From Candidatus Sulfotelmatobacter sp. (GTDB lineage Bacteria; Acidobacteriota; Terriglobia; Terriglobales; Acidobacteriaceae), in contig JASHOH010000007.1 in NCBI GenBank assembly GCA_030041215.1, positions 1-41,100 on the forward strand: a DNA stretch of 41,100 bases, given 5' to 3'. Below, one piece after another: positions 1 through 8,308 of the stretch. The position numbers and the translations under genes were made by a program. Each line of letters opens with the position of its first letter. Position 1 is the first letter of the stretch. Below the pieces are notes generated by a model that searched no databases, was not told the origin of the DNA, and saw nothing but the letters and a program-made list of their open reading frames with translations.

Positions 1-766
1 GTCGTTCTTCGTTGTACTCCTTCTGCCACGCCGCGATCTTTCGCCGCGCGTCGAACAAATTCTGAAACCAACTTATCGCCAAACACTCTTCCCGCAAGCG
101 GCCGTGAAAGCTCTCGACATGCGGATTTTGCGTCGGCTTTCCCGGCTGAATGTGTACTAACTCAATCTGCCGCTCCACACACCACGCCAGAAAATGCCGA
201 CTCGTCAGTTCTGGTCCATTGTCGCAGCGGATCGCTCGCGGGTGTCCGCGCTCGGCCACGATCGCCTCCAACACTCGCGTCACTCTCCGACTGGCAAAAC
301 TCGTATCCACTTCCAAGGCCAAACATTCTCGCGTATACGCGTCCACCACACTCAGCACCCGAATCGCCCGTCCACACGCGACTGCGTCATGCACAAAATC
401 CAGTGCCCACTCCTGGTTCGCGGCCGTCCAAGCCCGCAGGGGCTGTCCCACGCGCATGCAGTGCTTGCGCTTTTTCCGCCGAATCATTAGTCCCGCCTCA
501 CGATAGATCCGGTGCGGTCGCTTGTGATTTACTCGTTCTCCTCTTCGCCGCAGCAGCACGTGCAGCCGCCGATAGCCGAAGCGCGGTTTCTCCCGTGCCA
601 ACTCCACTAACCACGTCCGCAAAGGTTCATCCGAACGCCGGCTCTCATAGCGGTAACTCGACACCGCAACCGTCATCAGTCGGCAGGCTCGTCGCTCGCT
701 GAAGGCATATTCTGCTCGCATCTGCCCGATAGCTGCCTTCAGCGCTACGAGCTCCAGCCGTTTTTT
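1..766 (-). CDS. IS3-family transposase OrfB (partial, made by -1 frameshift)
   Basis: The catalytic integrase-like part of the transposase, read in the -1 frame relative to orfA and running off the left edge without a stop. The rve/DDE core is clear: first Asp in WALDFVHDA, second Asp in IRCDNGPEL, and Glu in NPHVESFHGRLREE. An N-terminal HTH_21 region (RFGYRRLHVLLRRRGERVN) precedes it. The last visible residues KIAAWQKEYNEER are the usual lead-in to the conserved C-terminus, so only a short tail is missing. An internal ATG at 721 could give OrfB alone, but synthesis as an OrfAB fusion through the slippery heptamer at 760-766 is expected for this family. The reading frame is open throughout the visible part. 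Confidence 0.85.
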
Positions 767-1020
767 CGGATTACCGACTGCAGCGCTTCTTTGTCCAGAC
801 TCAGATCCGCTACCAGTTTCCGCAGTCGCGTGTTCTCATCGCGCAACTGCTTCGCTTCCTGTGCCTGGCTCACATCCATCCCGCCGTACTTCGCTTTCCA
901 CGCGTAGAGCGTGTGTTTCGACACTCCCACCTCCCGCGCCACGTCTTCCACCTTCCGCCCCGATTCCACTTGCTTCAACGCCCCAATCATTTGCGCTTCC
1001 GTGTGCCTGCTCCTCGACAT
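745..1020 (-). CDS. IS3-family transposase OrfA
   Basis: A 91-residue protein supplying the DNA-binding part of the IS3 transposase. Residues 1-50 form a helix-turn-helix of the HTH_8 / transposase_8 type (SRHTEAQMIGALKQVESG, then VSKHTLYAWKAKYGGM). The C-terminal part is a leucine-zipper-like coiled coil (KQLRDENTRLRKLVADLSLDKEAL). The ATG at 1020 is preferred over a TTG at 1044: it follows a purine-rich GGGGAAGAG and gives the family's usual N-terminus. The gene ends in tag at 745-747, after the A-AAA-AAC slippery site at which ribosomes would pass into orfB. Confidence 0.88.
   Translation of the reverse strand: MSRSRHTEAQMIGALKQVESGRKVEDVAREVGVSKHTLYAWKAKYGGMDVSQAQEAKQLRDENTRLRKLVADLSLDKEALQSVIRKNGWSS
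760..766 (-). promoter_or_regulatory. Programmed -1 frameshift slippery heptamer A-AAA-AAC
   Basis: On the minus strand the orfA codons cga-aaa-aac form the heptamer AAAAAAC in the zero frame phase X-XXY-YYZ. A one-base backward slip joins orfA to the orfB frame, which continues CGG CTG GAG and is open to the window edge. This is the established IS3-family mechanism. Confidence 0.8.
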
Positions 1021-1065
1021 ACACTCTTCCCCTTTCTTTCGCAAAAATCATACTCAGCTTTGTGC

Positions 1066-1090
1066 GGAAAGAGGGGATCAGGTCAGGTCA
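1066..1090 (-). repeat. Putative terminal inverted repeat of the IS
   Basis: Reading the minus strand from 1090, the sequence is TGACCTGACCTGATCCCC followed by a short spacer to orfA. A 5-base direct repetition (TGACC TGACC) makes the exact outer base ambiguous between 1085 and 1090. The partner repeat is outside the window. Confidence 0.45.
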
Positions 1091-1551
1091 AGAGGGTATT
1101 CCGGCTCAAAGTCAAGTTGGATGGCCGCCACGCCGCGAACCGCCAACGTTAAGGAAATGCGCCGGCGACAACGATTAGGTCTTCCCTCCGACACCTGAGA
1201 GTTATTCCCGATTCTGCGGTCGTCCCCGACTGTTCGATTACCAGTTTTGATACGTTGATTTCTTGGCAAAAGATATTTCCCAGACCGATTGTCTCGGTAT
1301 CCTCGTATCGCGCGTTCCGACAAGAAAAATTCAGCACACCAACTTCCAGGCGCGGAGCAACGTCATGCATTTTCCGAAGCTAGGGTTAGTCCTGTGCCAT
1401 CCGTTCGCCACAATGTTATGGACGTCGGTCCTCTCCATTCAGGGTGTTGGATGCGCCAAGACATCCGTTCGAGCGGCTTCCGTAATTCGGCGCCCAACGG
1501 GCTCGAACCATCCCATTTAAACGATTGATAGTTCATCTCGCCTCGATCCAC
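1091..1551. other. Intergenic region without a supportable gene
   Basis: 460 bases between the IS end and the mutS2 stop. Short open frames occur on both strands but none has a ribosome-binding site or recognisable protein sequence. It may hold remnants of whatever the IS landed in. A T-arm-like stretch near 1505-1520 on the minus strand does not extend into a tRNA. Confidence 0.5.
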
Positions 1552-4068
1552 CTACACCCTCAACTCCACCACCGTGGCCCCGCCCCCGCCCTCATTCTGC
1601 GGAGGCTCGGCCACCGACTCGACGTGCGGATGCTCCTTCAGCGCCTGCCTGAGCGCCTTGCGCAGGATGCCCATGCCGCTGCCGTGGACAACGCGCACGC
1701 GCGGCAGTCCGGCCAGAAAGGCTCGGTCCACGAATTTCTGCACCTCTCGGGTGGCGTCGTCGACGTTATAGCCAATAACGTTGATTTCCGACGGCGCACT
1801 CTCGCTTTCATTCGCCACAGTTACGGAGATTCCGCGCGCCCGCGCAGCCTTCACCGGAGTCTCTGCCGCACGTCCGCTGGCAAGCACTTCGGCAATATCG
1901 TCGCGGGCGATTTTCATTTTCATCGCGCCGATTTCGACTTCGAAATGGCCGTCGTCGATTTTGCGAGCGATGCGCGCGGCGCGCCCGGTCGATTTCAACT
2001 TGACCGTGTCTCCCTCCAAGACATGCTTCACGACCTGCGGCTGGGCATGCGGATCGCCCTGATCTGCTCCGCTGGCGTGCGCCACCACCGTCGAATCGAA
2101 TTGTTCGCGAAATTCACGCCTCAGCTTGGCGATGCGCCGTTCGGCGTCTTTCGAAAGCTTCTGCGTCGCCGCCCGCTCTTGAATGGCATTCACCACTTCG
2201 CGCGCGTGATACTCAAAATCGCGCAGCACGACCTCCAGCTTCTTCTCCAGTTCACGGACTTTAACTTGTTGCTCCCGCTTGCCTTCCGCCGCCAGCCGCG
2301 ACTTTTCGCGTTCCAGTTCCTGCTCCCGCGATTTCAACCGTAGGCGCTCTCCTGCAGCCGCCCGCAATTCGGCATGAAGCCGATCCAAAAATTCGCCCAC
2401 ATCGCGCGCCTGCGTACCTAGCCGCGCCCGCGCCGACTCAATGATCTCCGGATTCAATCCCAGCCGCTGTGCAATATTGATTCCCGCCGAAGCGCCCGGC
2501 ACTCCCATCTTCAATTCGTAAGTCGGCTGCAAGGTCGTCTCATTGAATCCCACGGAAGCATTCATTACACCAGGTGTATTGGCTCCATAAACTTTCAAAG
2601 ATGTGTGGTGCGTCGAGATCACCGTCATGCATCCAATGCGGCCAAAGTGCAAAGCGATCGCGACCGCCAGCGCTGCGCCTTCTTCGGGATCGGTCGCCGA
2701 GCCGAGTTCATCCAGCAGAACCAAGGAGTTCGGAGTGGCCGTGCGCGAGATGAAATCGATATTGGTGACGTGCGCTGAAAAAGTGGAAAGATTTTGCTCG
2801 ATCGATTGATAATCGCCGATATCTGCGAGCGCAGCGTCGAACACGGGCATCTCCGCACGATCAGCAGGAACTGGGATCCCTGACTGCGCCATCAACGCCA
2901 GCAGACCGATGGTTTTGAGTGTGACGGTCTTGCCTCCAGTATTCGGGCCCGTGATAACCAACTGCCGGCGCGTGCCTTCGAGCTCGATGCTGACCGGAAC
3001 CACATTCATTCCCTTCAGCTTCAAGTTCCGCTCAAGCAGCGGATGACGCGCCTTGTGAAGGATCAAGCTCGCTGCGCTCTCGGACAGCGGAGGGCGGCTG
3101 TCCCCACATGCTTCATCCGTTAACTCCTGCGAGCGGACGAGGCGTCCGCCACTCCATGGTTCGAACTTTACAGCCACGCAGTTGTAGTCTTCCGCAAAGC
3201 GCGCTTTGGCAAATTGCAATTCGAGTTCGCCGAGCACGTCCACGGCCACGGTGATTGCGTCTGCCTGCTCGCCGATGCGGCTGGTCATCTCCAGCAGGAT
3301 GCGATGAATCTCCGCCTGCTCTTCATCGAGCAGCCGCACGAGATCGTTGTTCTGCTCGATCGTCTCGAGCGGCTCGATGAACACTGTCTGCCCGCTCGAA
3401 CTTGCGCCGTGCACCACTCCCTGCACGCGCCGCTTCTGTTCGACTTTTACCGGAATCACGAAGCGCTCGCCGCGAATCGTGACGAGTTCATCCTGCACCG
3501 CGCCGCCTTCAGCCAGCCGGCGCAAATATGCGCGCAACGATTCCTGAATCGCCCGCCGCTGCTTTTCGATGTCATGCCGAATGCGCGCCAGCTCCGCAGA
3601 GGCGTGGTCGTCAAGCGTGCCATCAGGCTGAAACTTGTTGCGAAACGAGCGCAGAAAATCGGTGAAATCTATGATGCTGCCGGAAAGCGCCTGCACTCGG
3701 CGCCATTCGGTCTTCATGTTCGCGGGAGGATGCAGCGCAATCTCGCGCCACTCAGCGGCACGATCGACCAGCGTGACAACGTCGCGAATCTCTGCGATTT
3801 CCAGCACCGCTCCGGAAATACGAGACTTTTCAAGCTGTTTCTGAATCTCGGCGAGCCCGGAAAAGTCGAACCGTCCACCTACGCGCCGGAACTCGCGAAT
3901 TTCAGCTACACGTTCCTGCTGTTCGGCAATCCACGCTGAATCAGCCGAGGGTGCAAGTCCCACGATTTGGCTCTGCCCGAGGGGAGAAGATGCGTACCCG
4001 CGCAGCACTTCGCGCAGGGAGTCGAACTCAAGCACGTGGGCGGAGGTATGAAGAAGGGGCTGAGCCAT
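1552..4068 (-). CDS. mutS2: Endonuclease MutS2
   Basis: An 838-residue MutS2, a MutS-family ATPase with a C-terminal Smr nuclease domain, known to act on branched DNA or recombination intermediates and, in some bacteria, on collided ribosomes. Visible motifs: Walker A GPNTGGKT near residue 373, Walker B LVLLDELGSATDP near 450, signature STHHTSLK near 490, a charged coiled coil at about 550-640, and an Smr domain from about 760 with HGSGMGILRK. It lacks the MutS mismatch-recognition domain, as expected for MutS2. It is longer than typical (about 780 residues) partly because of a roughly 25-residue segment near residues 305-330 encoded by palindromic repeat DNA. The start ATG at 4068 gives a normal MutS2 N-terminus (LEFDSLREVLRGYASSPLG). 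It is transcribed alone, convergent with nothing and downstream of the histidine kinase on the same strand. Confidence 0.96.
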   Translation of the reverse strand: MAQPLLHTSAHVLEFDSLREVLRGYASSPLGQSQIVGLAPSADSAWIAEQQERVAEIREFRRVGGRFDFSGLAEIQKQLEKSRISGAVLEIAEIRDVVTLVDRAAEWREIALHPPANMKTEWRRVQALSGSIIDFTDFLRSFRNKFQPDGTLDDHASAELARIRHDIEKQRRAIQESLRAYLRRLAEGGAVQDELVTIRGERFVIPVKVEQKRRVQGVVHGASSSGQTVFIEPLETIEQNNDLVRLLDEEQAEIHRILLEMTSRIGEQADAITVAVDVLGELELQFAKARFAEDYNCVAVKFEPWSGGRLVRSQELTDEACGDSRPPLSESAASLILHKARHPLLERNLKLKGMNVVPVSIELEGTRRQLVITGPNTGGKTVTLKTIGLLALMAQSGIPVPADRAEMPVFDAALADIGDYQSIEQNLSTFSAHVTNIDFISRTATPNSLVLLDELGSATDPEEGAALAVAIALHFGRIGCMTVISTHHTSLKVYGANTPGVMNASVGFNETTLQPTYELKMGVPGASAGINIAQRLGLNPEIIESARARLGTQARDVGEFLDRLHAELRAAAGERLRLKSREQELEREKSRLAAEGKREQQVKVRELEKKLEVVLRDFEYHAREVVNAIQERAATQKLSKDAERRIAKLRREFREQFDSTVVAHASGADQGDPHAQPQVVKHVLEGDTVKLKSTGRAARIARKIDDGHFEVEIGAMKMKIARDDIAEVLASGRAAETPVKAARARGISVTVANESESAPSEINVIGYNVDDATREVQKFVDRAFLAGLPRVRVVHGSGMGILRKALRQALKEHPHVESVAEPPQNEGGGGATVVELRV
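3080..3154. repeat. Palindromic repeat embedded in mutS2
   Basis: The minus strand contains CATGTGGGGACAGCCGCC followed by a reversed GCTGTCC arm, plus an adjacent GCGGAC-GTCCGC palindrome. It is the same core found in tgt and mnmG, but is read here in a different frame (ACGDSRPPLSES). It contributes no stop and adds about 25 residues not expected in MutS2. Confidence 0.65.
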
Positions 4069-4136
4069 CAGAATTCATGTTACAGGAATGGCCGACAGGT
4101 CGAGCTCGGCGCTAAGGCTTGCAGATAGACTTGAGA

Positions 4137-4190
4137 ATCTTGCCACGCAAAGTTCGCCAAGTAACCGCGAAGAACGCAGAGAAACCTGAG
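4137..4190. repeat. Interspersed repeat of the CGCAAAG/CGCAGAG type
   Basis: The 3' intergenic space after the histidine kinase holds CACGCAAAGTTCGCCAAG and CGCGAAGAACGCAGAGAA. Similar wording recurs inside the glycosyltransferase 3' end (25090-25120) and, inverted, inside mnmG (38095-38147), so it looks like a dispersed repeat and not a regulatory site. Confidence 0.5.
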
Positions 4191-4223
4191 AGCGATATTA
4201 CAAATAGAATCCGGTTACCCAAA

Positions 4224-5975
4224 TTACGACTGTGCAGCAGCCAATGCTTGCGCTTCAGCTGGTTTCGCGATCGGCAGCCTGAGTAAGAACAGCGCGCCGC
4301 CTTCGGGCTTGTTTTGGCATGTGATCTGGCCGTGATGGTCCTGGATGACGCCATAAACCGCGCTCAGCCCCAAGCCAGTGCCCTTGCCGATGGGCTTCGT
4401 CGTATAGAAGGGATCGAATACACGACTCGGCTCTTTGATTCCCGCTCCTGTATCGGAAAAGGAAATGATGATCTCGTCATGCTTTCGCTGGGCCTTCACC
4501 TCCAGCAATCCGCCGCCTTTCTCCTCCATAGCGTCCCTCGCATTTTCGACGATCTGAACAAAAGCTAGGAATAACTGATGGCCGTCGCCCCACACTTTGG
4601 GAAGATCGGGGTCGATGGCGACTTCCATGCGAATCTTGTGGTCATGGGCATGCACTTTGTGCATCTGCACGCTGCGCTGCAAAAGCGTGCTCAGATCGAC
4701 CATCATCTTCTCTCCCGGCCGCTGCCGCGCGAAACTGAGAAGATTAGAAATCAGATTGCGAGTTCGCTGGGAGTGATTTACGATCTTGCGGACCAGGCCA
4801 TCTTGCTCGGCGCTCAACCGCTCGTTTGACCAGAGCTTTTCCGAATAATCCATGATTGCCGTCAGCGGATAATCGATTTCTTTCGCCGCGCCAGCAATTA
4901 ACTGACCCAACGCAGCCAGTTTCTCTCGCTGCACCAGATGGGTCTGCAAACGTTGCTCGTTCTCGAAGCTTTGCCGTGATTCCTGTAGCAGGCCGATCAA
5001 GGTCTGGTCCTGAAGGTATTGGCGAAAGAAAACGAATACGCCCATGACGATCATCGCCATCAGCACGGTGAACAGGCGGAAGGTACGCGTAGGGGCCGGG
5101 GAACGGTCCCAGCAATAAGCCCAAAGGCCGAGACCGGGCAAAGTCAGGATTGCCAGCATCGCCACTCGCAGTGTTCGCGTTCCCCAGGCATCGTCGGTGC
5201 TGGGAGGCACAGCCTCATACTGCCAATGAGGAGCTGTAAGCGATGTGGCTGCCATCCAACTCATTGCCCCCACCAGCGGAACATCATAGAAACAGCCGCT
5301 GTAGTACTTGCCCTGAGTAACCGCTTGATTGATGAATTGTGAATACAGGGCATACACCCCCACCGCTACCATCAGGTTCAAGTACACCAGCCTCCAACCA
5401 CCGGTCGCAGACCGCGCAGCCAGGCCCAACACCAACAGTAAGACGCATCCTTCAATGGCGTAAAGAGCCCCCCAGGTCCTGTCGTACTCGGCGACATCCA
5501 ACGAAATATATTGCGAGGGGAAAACGATAAACGCATAAAGGAAAACCCACCAGACCATCACCAGGAGAAGATCCAGTGCGCCGGGGCCGAGTTCCTGCTT
5601 GCTTTCTGCGAGATGTTGGCGCAGCCCGACGGCGGCGATCATGGGAATCAGATGCAGGAACAAAATGATGTCGATGTAGGAAGGGTCAGGCACCGAACTG
5701 CGGCGGAAGACCTCGAAGTACACCCACTCGAACTGGTTGTAGGTCCAAAGCAGGGTTCCAACGGCCATCAGGGCCCAAAACTGTCGATTCGGGCCGCGCT
5801 CGTTCCACGCATTCGCCAACATCGCGGCTGTTACCACGAGCGACAGGAGGAAATATCCCACATCAGAAATCGCCGTCAGCAGACGTCCGCTTGGCAGGGA
5901 CAACGAGGCGGCGGCAAATGCGAGAGTAATTCCCGCTGCCACAGCAAACCAGCGATTTCGTTGGAATAGATTCAT
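4224..5975 (-). CDS. Membrane sensor histidine kinase with Lys replacing the phospho-acceptor His
   Basis: A 583-residue membrane protein. Residues about 10-320 contain eight or so hydrophobic helices forming a 7TM-like sensor. A short coiled linker (RQSFENEQRLQTHLVQREKL) leads to the dimerisation/phospho-acceptor helix and then a HATPase_c domain. The ATP-binding boxes are intact: N box VENARDAMEE, G1 DTGAGI, F box FDPFYTTK, G2 GKGTGLGLS. In the H box, where relatives read GVAHEINNPL, this protein reads GAAKEIDYPL: codon aaa at 4881-4883, residue 365. The canonical phosphorylation site is therefore absent, so it may be a pseudokinase, a phosphatase or an allosteric partner of another kinase (inference). 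No response regulator lies beside it, and hemB is divergent upstream. Confidence 0.9.
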   Translation of the reverse strand: MNLFQRNRWFAVAAGITLAFAAASLSLPSGRLLTAISDVGYFLLSLVVTAAMLANAWNERGPNRQFWALMAVGTLLWTYNQFEWVYFEVFRRSSVPDPSYIDIILFLHLIPMIAAVGLRQHLAESKQELGPGALDLLLVMVWWVFLYAFIVFPSQYISLDVAEYDRTWGALYAIEGCVLLLVLGLAARSATGGWRLVYLNLMVAVGVYALYSQFINQAVTQGKYYSGCFYDVPLVGAMSWMAATSLTAPHWQYEAVPPSTDDAWGTRTLRVAMLAILTLPGLGLWAYCWDRSPAPTRTFRLFTVLMAMIVMGVFVFFRQYLQDQTLIGLLQESRQSFENEQRLQTHLVQREKLAALGQLIAGAAKEIDYPLTAIMDYSEKLWSNERLSAEQDGLVRKIVNHSQRTRNLISNLLSFARQRPGEKMMVDLSTLLQRSVQMHKVHAHDHKIRMEVAIDPDLPKVWGDGHQLFLAFVQIVENARDAMEEKGGGLLEVKAQRKHDEIIISFSDTGAGIKEPSRVFDPFYTTKPIGKGTGLGLSAVYGVIQDHHGQITCQNKPEGGALFLLRLPIAKPAEAQALAAAQS

Positions 5976-6100
5976 CCGCCCTCATTTTATGAATGGGCAG
6001 TGAATTTCGAGATGGGTTTGGAAGACTGAAGATTACTTTTGTCACCCGCAAGTTATCCAGTAATGCAAAATGTGTTGCTTACGTACGGGCGGTTAAGTCC

Positions 6101-6109
6101 TGCTAGAAT
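6101..6109 (+). promoter_or_regulatory. Possible extended -10 promoter element for hemB
   Basis: TGCTAGAAT upstream of hemB fits an extended -10 (TGnTAnAAT). No good -35 is seen at the expected distance, which is tolerated for extended -10 promoters. It would give a leader of about 30 bases. Confidence 0.35.
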
Positions 6110-6145
6110 CGAACCTTATAGCACTTGCTTGTTAAGGTGGTTCTT

Positions 6146-7246
6146 ATGGCTTTCCCTGTCACTCGTCTTCGCCGTCTCCGCCGCACTTCGCAGCTAAGGG
6201 ATATCGTTCGCGAAACCCGGCTGACTCCCGATGCTTTCATTTACCCCATGTTCGTTTGCCCAGGGGAGGGCGTGCGAAAAGAAGTACGCTCCATGCCGGG
6301 CGTTTTCAATCTGTCTGTGGACGAGGCGGTCAAGGATGCCCAGGAAGCTCATGCCCTCGGCGTGCCTTCGATAATCCTGTTTGGCCTCCCCGAAAAGAAA
6401 GACGAGGTCGCTTCCGGCGCCTGGTCTGAAGACGGCATTGTGCAGCAGGCCGCCCGTGCGATTAAGCGTCAGGTTCCCGGCCTGATTCTGATGGGCGACG
6501 TCTGCCTTTGCGAGTACATGTCACACGGCCATTGCGGAATCGTAAAGTCCACGGCGCGGTCGCTGGGAGCAGCCGTGAAGGAAATGGTGGGCGGGAAGCT
6601 GGCAGTCAGCGTCGCCAACAACAAGGAAGAGGCAATCGAGCGAACGGCCTCGCTCGCATCGCGCGCTGCCGAGTCGATGTACGAAATCGACAACGATGCC
6701 TCGCTCGAACTGCTTGCCCGGACGGCGGTTTCGCTGGCCCGTTCGGGCATCGACATCATCGCTCCGTCGGACATGATGGATGGCCGCGTTGCCGCAATCC
6801 GGCGGGCGCTCGATGGCGCTGGATTCGAAAACACCCCCATTCTTTCCTACGCGGCGAAATTCGCCTCGGGATTCTACGGGCCGTTTCGCGAAGCGGCCGA
6901 TTCCGCGCCGCAGTTCGGCGATCGTCGTTCCTATCAGATGGATGGCGCCAACCTGCGGGAAGCCATGCGGGAAATCGAATTGGATGTGGAAGAAGGCGCC
7001 GACATGATCATGGTCAAGCCGGCGCTGCCTTATCTGGATGTGATCGCCGCTGCCCGTTTGCGCTTCGATCTGCCGCTCGCCGCCTACCAGGTTTCCGGTG
7101 AGTATGCCATGATCGAAGCCGCCGCCCGCAATGGCTGGATCGAGCGCGACCGCGTCATGATGGAGTCACTGGTCAGCATTCGCCGCGCAGGCGCCAGCAT
7201 CATACTGACCTACTACGCGAAAGACGCGGCCCGAATGTTGGGGTGA
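6146..7246 (+). CDS. hemB: Delta-aminolevulinic acid dehydratase (porphobilinogen synthase)
   Basis: Condenses two 5-aminolevulinate molecules to porphobilinogen in haem and tetrapyrrole synthesis, in the cytoplasm. Of 366 residues, the Zn-binding cysteines are 120, 122 and 130 ([14 protein letters not shown]). The Schiff-base lysines are 238 ([12 protein letters not shown]) and 291 ([10 protein letters not shown]). The start chosen is ATG 6146, preceded by AAGGTGG at a good distance, not the TTG at 6125. The protein is about 40 residues longer than E. coli HemB. As I recall, the E. coli Zn cysteines carry the same numbers, whereas the lysines are shifted by about 43, which places an insertion just after HGHCG at residues about 133-176. 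That stretch shows normal coding composition and no palindrome. Confidence 0.96.
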   Translation: MAFPVTRLRRLRRTSQLRDIVRETRLTPDAFIYPMFVCPGEGVRKEVRSMPGVFNLSVDEAVKDAQEAHALGVPSIILFGLPEKKDEVASGAWSEDGIVQQAARAIKRQVPGLILMGDVCLCEYMSHGHCGIVKSTARSLGAAVKEMVGGKLAVSVANNKEEAIERTASLASRAAESMYEIDNDASLELLARTAVSLARSGIDIIAPSDMMDGRVAAIRRALDGAGFENTPILSYAAKFASGFYGPFREAADSAPQFGDRRSYQMDGANLREAMREIELDVEEGADMIMVKPALPYLDVIAAARLRFDLPLAAYQVSGEYAMIEAAARNGWIERDRVMMESLVSIRRAGASIILTYYAKDAARMLG

Positions 7247-7343
7247 AAAAAAGCCCCATTCCTCTCCACCCTCCTTCATTCGCTTCACTCACTCAGGGCA
7301 GACTAAAAGACTGAGAGTGCCCTTTCCCAGACAATTGACTTTC

Positions 7344-7685
7344 TTATATCCCCTCGGTGCCGGTCGCGCTGGATGATGACGAGAAGGTGCTTTTGACCCG
7401 CTCACCGATGTCCTGAACTTTCTTCCCGATCTCCTTGCGAGTTTCCTCGCCGCTTGCCGGTGCAAACAACATCGCGGTTCCGATGCCGACACCAACTCCG
7501 GCGGCAAACATCAGCACGCTGCGCATGGCGTGCCTTGGTTCTTCGTACAAATCCTTGGCGCGATCGCGAAGATCAGAAACCGCGGTGCGCTCCATGCCGC
7601 GGAATACTCGGCCGCGAACCTCTCGGTCCGATTCGTCCAGGAAGTAGACTGCTGTTTTGAGTATCGCCTTAATCAAATTATTCAT
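7344..7685 (-). CDS. YtxH-domain small membrane-anchored protein
   Basis: A 113-residue protein of the YtxH/general-stress-like family, function not established. A single hydrophobic Gly-rich segment (MFAAGVGVGIGTAMLFAP, about residues 60-78) is followed by the family's SGEETRKEIGKK motif and an amphipathic helical, Ser-rich tail. The N-terminal third is basic and amphipathic. AGAGGTG lies seven bases before the ATG at 7685, supporting the start. It is convergent with hemB across about 97 bases. Confidence 0.8.
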   Translation of the reverse strand: MNNLIKAILKTAVYFLDESDREVRGRVFRGMERTAVSDLRDRAKDLYEEPRHAMRSVLMFAAGVGVGIGTAMLFAPASGEETRKEIGKKVQDIGERVKSTFSSSSSATGTEGI

Positions 7686-8064
7686 GGTACTGCACCTCTG
7701 CTATTGAGAATAGACCCGCGAAGCTTTAGTTGCAAAAAAACCATGAAATGGCTTGCGTGGTATGAAGGTTTTTGAGGGGAAATTGTACGTGGCCATAGTT
7801 CTTCTGGCGCGGCCCATGGGCGACGCCAAACGGCACAACCACATGCCCGCCTCTTTGGCTCGCGGTGCGAGGACGCTGCGACCTGGCAATTCTGAGCTGA
7901 GTGAAACGGCTTATTAATTCGCTGTGAGTTTTACTATCTGGTTACTCCCCCCCTCCCCCCTCCGCCCTTATGCCCTCATTTAGTTTCTTCGAGTTAGGGA
8001 GAAATTGTTTGCAAATATTAGAGCCGAAACGACTTATACGTAAATATCAGTAAATAAAGCAGAT

Positions 8065-8087
8065 CAGCCCGGTTTGGAACCGGGCTG
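8065..8087. repeat. Perfect 10-bp hairpin, possible terminator for the cyclase operon
   Basis: CAGCCCGGTT-TGG-AACCGGGCTG is perfectly self-complementary with a 3-base loop. On the minus strand it is followed by the T-rich GATCTGCTTTATTTACTG, so it could end transcripts from the cyclase operon. It also resembles the window's other palindromic repeats. Confidence 0.45.
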
Positions 8088-8201
8088 AGGCAAAGTCTGG
8101 TTAATTTTCTATAAACATCAACTTCACATCATATATTTTCAATTAGCTATGTTAAGGGGATAATCTGTGGATGGGTGTGGAAAAATTCTTAGTTCGTGGT
8201 G

Positions 8202-8230
8202 CCCAGCTTTCGAAAGGCACGAAAGCTGGG
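8202..8230. repeat. Palindromic repeat flanking the defence operon
   Basis: CCCAGCTTTC and GAAAGCTGGG form a 10-bp stem around a 9-base loop, followed by GGCAGCCACGG and, at 8272-8283, GGGCCAGCCCC. A GGGCCAGCCCCC stretch also occurs on the other side of the island near 10174. Confidence 0.6.
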
Positions 8231-8308
8231 GCAGCCACGGTTGTGGTGGTGCCGGAAAAAGACAAGGATGGGCCAGCCCCAGACATTCCACACGATTTGA
8301 AAAAGCCA

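Larger units (their letters stand above)
1..1090 (-). mobile_element. IS3-family insertion sequence, cut by window edge
   Basis: Two overlapping transposase frames on the minus strand (orfA, then orfB in the -1 frame) with an intact DDE catalytic triad define an IS3-family element, most like the IS407 group by OrfA sequence (inference). The outer end is near 1085-1090, where the minus strand begins TGACCTGACCTGATCCCC, resembling IS3-family terminal inverted repeats. The other end lies outside the window, so completeness and target duplication cannot be judged. No frame-breaking damage is seen in the visible part. Confidence 0.88.
7686..8308. other. Long intergenic region with palindromes and a C/G-run tract
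   Basis: No protein gene is supportable here. Contents: a C-rich tract near 7945-7968 (G runs on the minus strand that could form a quadruplex), an AT-rich block 7975-8060, a 10-bp perfect hairpin at 8065-8087, and a second palindrome at 8202-8230 next to the cyclase gene end. Confidence 0.5.

Noticed and set aside
1363..1551. tRNA-like T arm (GGTTCGAGCC) on the minus strand near 1505-1520
   Set aside because: The 5' half of a tRNA would have to lie inside the mutS2 3' end and no D or anticodon arm is seen.
1525..2343. Long plus-strand open frame (272 codons) opposite mutS2
   Set aside because: Antisense shadow of a well-conserved gene; high G+C opens opposite frames.
8165..8190. DnaA-box-like words TGTGGATGG and TGTGGAAAA
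   Set aside because: Each misses two or more consensus positions, only two occur, and there is no origin context.
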